NCBI GenBank assembly: GCA_033030425.1 | Contig: JAUFSD010000006.1 | Span: 434,001 to 498,000 of the forward strand | Length of the DNA stretch: 64,000 nt | Reading direction: 5' to 3' | Source: Verpa conica | Taxonomy: Eukaryota; Ascomycota; Pezizomycetes; Pezizales; Morchellaceae | Shown here: in pieces, positions 56,678 to 64,000 of the stretch | Position numbering within the stretch: position 1 is the stretch's first letter | Layout of the letters: every line of letters begins with the position of its first letter | Translations under genes and position numbers: made by a program | Notes under the pieces: model-generated | What the model was told of the DNA's origin: nothing | The model's input: only the letters and a program-made list of their open reading frames with translations | The model's database searches: none

Positions 56678-58937
56678 CTTAGGTATGGGATATGAAGGGG
56701 GGAGGGGGGTTCTATTATAGTTGTTGTGTTATTGTAATTGTGTTTGATGGTTGTGGGAATGGGAAACTGGAGTGAGCTTATGCTATGTTATATAGTTATC
56801 TTTCCGGGTTGTGTATGATAGGCAATTAATTATCTTACTCCATCATCCGATACCAGCGTAGTGGGAAAGTGGACCCTGGAAACGCCTAGTAGGGTTTATT
56901 TTGCTGATTCCGGAAATATGGCCCTTGATGCCCCAAATATACCTTGTAATATGTCAACATGGTGCCTTGTAGTAAGGTGGGCTTCGAAATCCGGGGTCTC
57001 CGAGGGACTGATACGTTGTATATTGTGGATTACTGTCTATCTTCGGAATCCCTGTTAACTTACCCTCAGAATAAAAACCGGACTTAAGTAAACTCACCAA
57101 TGACATAATACCAGGAATTTGATTCTGGAGATATTTAGAGCTTTTTTGTTGGGGAGGAACCAAAAGTTTCATTACTAGGCGGCAACGGAATGATGTAGTG
57201 TATGTAGTGGTTTAGGGGTATGAGAGTTGATCAATAATCTACCCGACTCCGTCTGTTTATTAATGTTTACTATTCAGGAGTTCCTTATTACAGCTAAGAT
57301 CGACGATAAAGCGTTATCTCCGCCTTTAAATCAGATAGGGTAGAACCCGCAGTCAATCTTACCACTAGGACCTACTAAGCTTATAATCTGGGGGACCTGC
57401 GTTGAATGCATATGTACACCTATTAATATTACTGAAAAAATTTTCAAATATAATTACATAAATTTTATGTATATAATATTGATTATGTCTTGACTAACTT
57501 AAAGGGGATCAGGTACCTTAAATCCGAATCTGTTGCCCTTACCTTGCAGCATACAAAATTTCGTCACACTAAGGTAGGGACCGGGTTTTAACCTCGCTTA
57601 ACCCCGTATTATTGCCCTCTGGGAGTATTATTGTGGGGGTTAGCGAGGGGGCAGGGGCCAGTAGAATCTTCGGATTAACAAAGATAGCCCCCCCCCTGGT
57701 CCGCTGTAGATGGGGAAAGTTTAAGAGAGTAGAAACTCTATTGGGGAGTTTCGCATAACCCCGATGGCTTCCTGTATTAGGTTGCTTACCCGGACTATAT
57801 AAGTGGTGGGATTTGTTGTGAGGAAATAAGGTATTTGTTTCGCTGTGTTTGAGAGTACGTGTGGTAAGCGCTGGTACCCGGTGCTATGATGTGGTACGTT
57901 GGAAGCAACGGGAGGCTGGTATCATAGGCTTTAATAGAATCATGTGCGTAGGCTTGGGACTGTTGCTATAAGACGAGGGATTACATTGGTGATGACTATT
58001 CGATTCTCTCGCTTTAACAGAGCGAGGAATAATCTAGTCATAAATGGCCGCGCAATCTTCTATATGCGATTGTCAATCGAAACATATCTCCTATTTTAGA
58101 CATTAGCGGGGCTACAAATACGTACATCTAATCACTGTGTATATATATCTAGTAGCTATAGTTTCTGCTAGAATATTGTGGAAGTATAGCGTGCAAGACC
58201 AATAACCTTGATTGGCCCCTTTGGTTCTCGGCTAAGGTTCCAGCGTCAGTATTGGGTGTAAAACCCCTACTTATAACCTATGCTTCCACTATAATTCTAC
58301 CGGAAGCTACACATATTTTGCGTCTGGGAGAAGCACAGGATACTCCGAGTGCTTATGCCAACAATTCTGGCCCGCTCTCTATACCACAGTAAGACCAGTC
58401 CTGGTATCAATGCTAGCCTCTCAATAGGACTTGGCATCGGTGAGTTTGGTGGACTACGTCATGCATACCGAGGGTTATTCAATTATATACAAGTCTTATC
58501 TCCCTTATGATCCTTAACTCTAAAGGCACTTTTAAAACTCATCTATGTATAAAGATAAGCTAATAAATTTAACTAGGACTATCTGGTTGAAGGCCATGCT
58601 ATCTTGGCATGCCATTACGGGTGATACCTTGTGAAGTGTCACATCACACCCTTTGAGTAAGCTTCAGTCAGTCAACAACCCCCCCTCCCACTATACCCTT
58701 ACAACAAGATCAATACAGTACACCCGGGTTATAGGAATATAGATAGCGCCAGGTTATACTTTATAAGGGAGTATTATAGGGATGCCAAGCGTATACAAAA
58801 AAACTGTCTCGGCTTTATACTACTTGCATATACTCTTATAAGATGGGTGCCATAAAAATCAGAACACATATGGAGCGAGTGTACTGACGACAGATCCTAA
58901 GAATATTACTCAATACAGATTGAGATTGCAGGAGTAG
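56678..58937. other. 2.3-kb gene-free region
   Basis: ALDH promoter, then AT-rich DNA with a C9 tract at 57688-57696. I see no gene, tRNA or structured repeat. Confidence 0.5.
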
Positions 58938-59469
58938 GCGGCAGCGAAAAAACGGGAGTACTATCTTGCACATGGGAAGGCCATCCTATTTAAGGTATTT
59001 CCCTTTCTAAGAGGGAGAAAGGCGTTTGAACAAGAAGTTAGAGATTTTTGTGATATTATGGATATAAAGGTGTTGTCAAGATGGGAGCTAGGAGTGGAGG
59101 TGAAGAATTTTATTATGGTTGATGGGGTGATGGGTGAGAGATATATAGGGGGTAGGAAGAAACTGTTGGTAGGCAGGGTAGCAGTAGCATTGGGCCCTTC
59201 ACTGTTAAAGTGGGAGTGAGAAATAGACTTGAGTTTAATTGATCTTGTTAGAATTGAGGGCATAGATCTCTGGGAGAGAGGGGTGTTCAAGATCATCTAT
59301 AAATCTGAGCGTTACTTAAGCACTAGCCTCTGCTATATCATTAAGTTGAGACATGACCTTGAAAGGATGTTAAATTTAATGAGGGACATTAATAATAAGC
59401 TGCTATTAGAATATGAGGAAGAAGAGAAAATGATCTTTAATCCCTGTGGGTTAAAGGTAAGTCAATCAT
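58938..59469 (+). pseudogene. Decayed reading frame of unknown family
   Basis: One frame stays open for about 177 codons except for a single TGA at 59217-59219. It reads as protein-like sequence (KAFEQEVRDFCDIMDIK, then LIKLRHDLERML-type helical stretches). An in-frame TAG lies just upstream at 58935 and no good start codon is seen. It could be the relic of a transposon ORF or a dead host gene; no domain is recognised. Confidence 0.3.
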
Positions 59470-59931
59470 GATAAGCTTTTGGGAGTATACTTCATATGTA
59501 TTTGCTTAGATCGGGTATTAATTCTTTATTGCCGAGGTCATGTGCAATATATCGATTTTAATGGGAGGTATATTTCTTTATGTATCTTACTGGCGGTTGG
59601 TATTATCGGAAGGTTTGACAGTTACAAAGATTGTTATACTATAAAATGAAAGTTTTAGGACTGGCCACAGCGTGTAAGATACATCATAGTAAATCAATAT
59701 ATTGTTGGATTTTGAAAGGAAAGCCAAAGGAAAGTCAAAATAAAATATTAAACAAGTAAATCGATCAGGTAGTCATGTCAAAATGAGCCTTGAGGCTTCA
59801 AAAATAAAAGTCTCCATCCCCTCTTCATTGTAGTAGGTGATTTCTTTTTAAAAAGGAAAAGTAACAAATAAACACCGCCTCGATAGCTACCTATCAAGAC
59901 TCCTTCATTTTCCCTAACAAACCATTTAGTC
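59470..59931. other. 3' flank of the ankyrin/CorA-like gene
   Basis: 462 bp, AT-rich, between the decayed plus-strand frame and the stop codon at 59932. Nothing else seen. Confidence 0.5.
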
Positions 59932-62900
59932 TTAATCTATACTTAGCGGTGTTTTGGGTACATATATACCAGCTTCGAGATCCTCAGCCATTTTCTTTTT
60001 TCGCCATATATTGAGCTTTTTTGATAGATTAGCTGGATTATTTTCGTACAAAAGGTGAGAAAATGGTTTACGCAAGTGATCTGCATATTGGGAGAGCGAT
60101 TCGCGTTTCTCCTAGAACTCGTTTGTGTTTAGTACTCCCGGAAGATATGATAATAAGGTATATAGAAATTAAGGTCCAATACCTGAATATACTTGCAGGC
60201 CAACCATACAAAAAGAACCAGAAGCAAGACAGGAATGCATATAATAGGGTACCATTTCCACGTAGGACTTCCAGCATTGAGTATATTGACGTTCATCCCA
60301 AATAAACTCTATTTTCATAGATCAGTAGAGTTAAACAAGATATATTATAATTTTACAGGATGGGGAGGTTACCGCAACAAACATTGACGGAAGAAACACA
60401 AACTAAGGTAGCATCAGCCTAGCCAGTGTATCAATAAATTAGGTCAAGTCTTACAGTAATCCAGCTAAGCCGCTCCATGCCAATTGCAGTTGAGCTTGAC
60501 TTTCGGGCCTCGTAGGCTTGGAGTAAATTCAGCTTCTGGGGAATGCTTAGAATTAGAGATAAAGTTATCTAGAAAAGCTAATAGGTAAAACTTACGAAGT
60601 CAACTAGTGTTTGAGTTTTCTTCTCTAAAGCAGAGATCTCGTCCTTGAACCTCGACTCGAATTTTTTTATTTTTTCTGATAACTCAGCCACTGTTTCTCT
60701 GGAGCCCTCCCCCCCCCCCGAGATTCTCCTTTTCCCCGAGATTCTCCTTTCCCCCGAGATTCTCTTTTCCCCTAAGGTTCTCTTTTCCCCTAAGGTTTTC
60801 TTTTTCCATAAAGCAGTCTACCTCTCGGGAAAAAAAATTATCCCCCCTATATAGATCTAATGTATCGGTACAAACTTTGACATGGAATCCTAGGCTGATT
60901 CGAAACTGACCCCATGTTTGCGCGTCTGCAAAGAGATTCTTGAGAATTTCAGGGGTATTGGAGACTTGTTCTAGCCCATCATTGAAGAGTTCTCGATGCT
61001 ATGCAACCCATAATTTAGAACGAATAAGGGTAGGCGGTCTGAAAGGACCGGTATTGGGAAAGGGTGAATACTCACAGCGTTATTAAGGTGTTCCTCTGAA
61101 CCACGAAGTAGTGCTTCCCATTTGTTGTGCAAGTCATCGATAAAAAGGCCAAAGAACTCCAATGAGTGGTCGGGGATCCAGGGATGATCTAAAGTGCTCC
61201 TATATTTTCTTGTATTTACCATGGCTTGGTAATTTTGGCCCTTCTGAAAATTATCTTTAGAGTCGTTTTTAGGTTTGCCTTCGGGTTTTTTTGCTAGCAT
61301 GGTCCACGAAATATGACCACTCTGAAGTTCAAGCCTAAGCATATTTGGCTGCGTAGAATAGTCACCCCAAATCTTTTTGCATCTCAAAGTATGATATCGG
61401 ATAGAGTATTTAATTATGACTTTCAAAACTTCTTATAAGCTGCCAGGATGACGGAGAACTGAAAGTGGGATGTGACTACGTACCCGGCGCATCACCTAAT
61501 ATTGATAGATTTGGTACGCCATTATTCCATCCGTTACCTCGACCTTCGTAATATGGCAACCAGAGTAAGCTTGTCTCCACAAGAGAGGGAGGAGAGTTTA
61601 AGTTCCAGGGAGTAGTCTCTGCCAGCTCGGACCTTCGCTAAGTTAGCCTTGTTGCAAAAGAGTAAAGAGCTAGGATTTACCAAAGGGATCTTGTGGAGGG
61701 ATCAAGAATCCATGTTTTAACTTGCTCCTTATCAAGTTGTGATTTATTACGGGGTAAAAAGCTTTAAAGATTAGCCTTGCTAGAGAAGAGTCAATCGGGA
61801 TGGGGATTGTACGAGACGGTTCCCTTAGGGTTTTTGTTTTTCCCCTTGGGGAAATTGGGTTCTGACCTTTGCGTAGTTAGCCTTGCTATCACGGAATAGG
61901 AATAAGAATCATACGTTTCATTCAACTCAAGAATATCATCTATTCCGTGAGGTAAGGTTTCATGCCAAAGGTGGGTTTGAATACCCAAAGGACTAGCATG
62001 GTGCTTCAATAGTAGTGTGGTAATCTTACGGCTTCTGGGGAGCGCAAGATTTAGCGGCTTCATGCCATCAGCGTCGGCGGCTTCCGTGTCCACATTTCTT
62101 TTCAGTAACAACCGGACAAGATCTTCACGGCCCTTCAATATAGCTAGGTGTAGTGGAGTCCGCGCTTGTTCGTCTCGTGAGTTGATATTTTCTGGTCTTG
62201 AGTCATCAAGAAGCTCCTTTACTAGACTAATATGGCCATGGAAGCATGCCAAATGTAGAAGCGTCCTCCCACGTTTATCTTTCTCCAAGGTGCACCCAGA
62301 ATGTAGAAACGCCCTCCCCCGTGTATCTTCCTCCAAAATGCACCCAGAATGTAAACCTTGTTTGCATGTTGAACACCCTGCTTCTTTGGCGACAACAGCT
62401 TTCTCATCCAGTAGCAATTTCTCAATCAACTCATGCCCCCCCTCAGCTGCTGCATTCAATGCTACCTCCCAATCTATACCTGTTGTATTGTGGTTTTGCT
62501 TGGTCTTTAGTAACAAACTCACTATCGACTTATGTCCCCCTCTAGCAGCCCCCGCTAACGCTGTAATTCCATCGGAATTTGCTGGCGCCTCATTGACATT
62601 GGCCCCCTTATCGAGTAGCATCTTAACAATCGATTCATGGCCCCCTCCAGCTGCTGCTTGTAATGCAGTTCTCCCAGAATGTTTTGATGGTGGTGCGTCC
62701 ACCTCGGCATCCTTGTCCAATAATAATCTGACTATCGGTTCGTGTCCATTTTCTGCTGCTGCTTGCAATGCGGTTCTCCCCGAATGTTCTGATGGTGATG
62801 CGTTAACCTCGGCGCCCTTGTCTAATAGTAACTCGACTATCGGTTCGTGTCCATTTTCTGCTGCTGCTTGCAATGCGGTTCTCCCCGAACGTCGTGATGG

Positions 62901-64000
62901 TGGTGGTAGTGAATTTACATCGGCGCCTTTGTCCAATAGTAACTTGACTATCGGCTCGTGTCCCTTCTCAACTGCTACTTGCAATGCCATCCCCCCATCT
63001 ACACCTGTTGTAGTAGAGTGGGTATCTCTCTCTAGTGGTAAACCAACTATCGAGTCATATCCCCCTCGAGCAGCCCCTGCCAATGCCATGATCCCACCAG
63101 ACTTTGTCGGTGAAGGGTTGGCTTCTGCCTCCGCTGTGGTCCCATCAGACTTTACCGGTGCCTTATTGAATTCTGCCCCTGCCTCGAGTAGAATCATTAC
63201 TATAGATTTATATCCCTCTCTAGCAGCTCCTGCCAATGCCGTGATCCCATCAGACTTTGCCGGTGCCTCATTGACATCGGCCTCCTTATCGAGTAGCACC
63301 TTAACAATCGGTTCGTGTCCATTTTCTGCTGCTGCTTGCAATGCAGTTCTCCCAGAATGTTTTGATGGTGGTGCGTTCACATCGGCGCCTTTGTCTAATA
63401 ACAACTTTACCACTGATCGATATCCCCCTTCAGCTGCTGCTTGCAATGCGGTTCTTCCTGAGTTTCGTGATGGTGGTGCGTTCACATTGGCGGCTTTGCC
63501 TAATAGCATCTCGACAATACATTCATATCCTTTTTCTGCTGCTGCTTGCAATGCGGTTCTTCCTGAATTTCGTGATGGTGGTGCGTTCACATCGGCGGCT
63601 TTGTTTAATAGCATCTCGACAATCCATTCATATCCTTCTTCTGCTGCTGCTTGTAATGCGGTTCTCCCCGAATTTATTGATGGTGGTGCGTTCACATCGG
63701 CGCCTTTGTCTAATAGCATCTTGACCACCAATCCGTCCCCACCTTCAGCTGCTGCTTGTAATGCGGTCCTCCCATTTATACCTGCTGCTAGCGCATTGGG
63801 GTCGGCCCCGGCCCCTAGTAGCAATCTCACTATCGACTCATGCCTTCCTCTGGCAGCTCCTGCCAATGCCGTGATTCCACCAGATTTTGCCGGTGCCTCA
63901 TTGACATCAGCTCCCTTTTTCAGTAGCATTCTCACCACTAATTCATGCCCTCCCTCAGCTGCTGCTTGTAATGCGGTTCTTCTTGAGTTTCGTGGTGGGG
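59932..64000 (-). CDS. Ankyrin-repeat protein fused to a CorA-like Mg2+ transporter domain; 5' end outside window; frameshift at G11
   Basis: One long multi-exon gene. Minus-strand exons: beyond 64000-61813, 61761-61681, 61632-61484, 61431-61076, 60998-60596, 60535-60455, 60402-60373, 60308-60183, 60111-59932 (stop). The first part holds about 17 ankyrin repeats, mostly 35 residues (GRTALQAAAENGHEPIVELL type). The C-terminal part has FGLFIDDL, then a helical region, KLNLLQAYEAR, MERLSWIT, FVFLPSMFVA, then SLFGMNV with the GMN signature of CorA channels, and a second membrane segment (PIICIPVLLLVLFVWLA). Exon 60998-60596 contains an 11-G run on the coding strand (60709-60719). As given, the frame then hits a stop, while the downstream frame (ETVAELSEKIKKF) is intact. 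All other junctions are in frame. The gene is either a slippage/sequence error or a young pseudogene. Confidence 0.85.
60709..60795. repeat. G11/C11 tract plus 18-bp coding minisatellite
   Basis: About four copies of an 18-bp unit (gagattctccttttcccc and variants) beside a C11 run. On the coding (minus) strand it encodes KENLGG/KENLRG hexapeptides in the CorA-like gene. The homopolymer is where the frame is lost. Confidence 0.85.

Noticed and set aside
61791..61812. Stop codon at 61791 as the end of the ankyrin protein
   Set aside because: It lies inside an intron (61762-61812) whose removal continues the frame into the CorA-like exons.
63341..63724. Plus-strand 127-codon frame with repeated SHRRLCLIAS
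   Set aside because: Antisense shadow of the ankyrin repeats.
62600..64000. Regularly spaced repeats that could suggest a CRISPR-like array
   Set aside because: They are in-frame coding ankyrin units of about 105 bp in a eukaryotic gene, without unique spacers.

Overview
The window looks like nuclear DNA of a filamentous ascomycete. The genes carry short introns (39-114 nt, mostly 45-80) with GT...AG borders and branch-point-like CTAAC/CTAAT motifs. There are split tRNA-Phe genes, fungal-type LPMOs, a Sey1/RHD3 GTPase, RBR and F-box proteins, and a CorA-like ankyrin protein. Gene density is low: about 19 protein genes and 4 tRNAs in 64 kb, with long AT-rich gene-free stretches. That would suit an early-diverging, repeat-rich lineage such as Pezizomycetes, but this placement is inference and no marker gene settles it.

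Layout. 0-10.9 kb: purine nucleoside phosphorylase, two small orphan ORFs, a protein kinase with a long N-terminal extension, and a delta-12-type fatty acid desaturase. 10.9-19.4 kb: mostly empty, with one orphan gene, a tRNA-Thr and a tRNA-Phe. 19.4-24.7 kb: two lytic polysaccharide monooxygenases of different families (AA16-like and AA9) on the same strand, both ending in the same six-cysteine module after a Thr/Ser/Ala-rich linker. 25-30.9 kb: HD-domain hydrolase, F-box protein, tRNA-Phe and a small basic protein gene. 30.9-36.8 kb: a young Copia LTR retrotransposon with no visible difference between its 324-bp LTRs and an exact 5-bp target duplication. A 648-bp solo-LTR-like element with its own 5-bp duplication breaks its polyprotein. 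37.3-43.6 kb: cyclase-family hydrolase, tRNA-Thr and Sey1. 45.4-50.7 kb: an RBR E3 ligase divergent from a small zinc-finger gene that shares its C-terminal cysteine pattern, then an orphan 400-aa protein. 51.5-56.7 kb: secreted pectate lyase and an aldehyde dehydrogenase whose last exon has a decayed copy about 1.8 kb further downstream. 58.9 kb to the end: a decayed ORF and a large ankyrin-repeat/CorA-like membrane protein gene (5' end outside the window), interrupted by a frameshift at an 11-G tract.

How the genes fit together. The LPMOs and pectate lyase are secreted plant-cell-wall-active enzymes. The desaturase, PNP, ALDH, HD hydrolase and cyclase are housekeeping or catabolic enzymes, and Sey1 acts in ER fusion. 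Nothing resembles a biosynthetic cluster. The exon structures given here were worked out by hand from reading frame, splice signals and family conservation. Most close in frame arithmetically, but none has transcript support.
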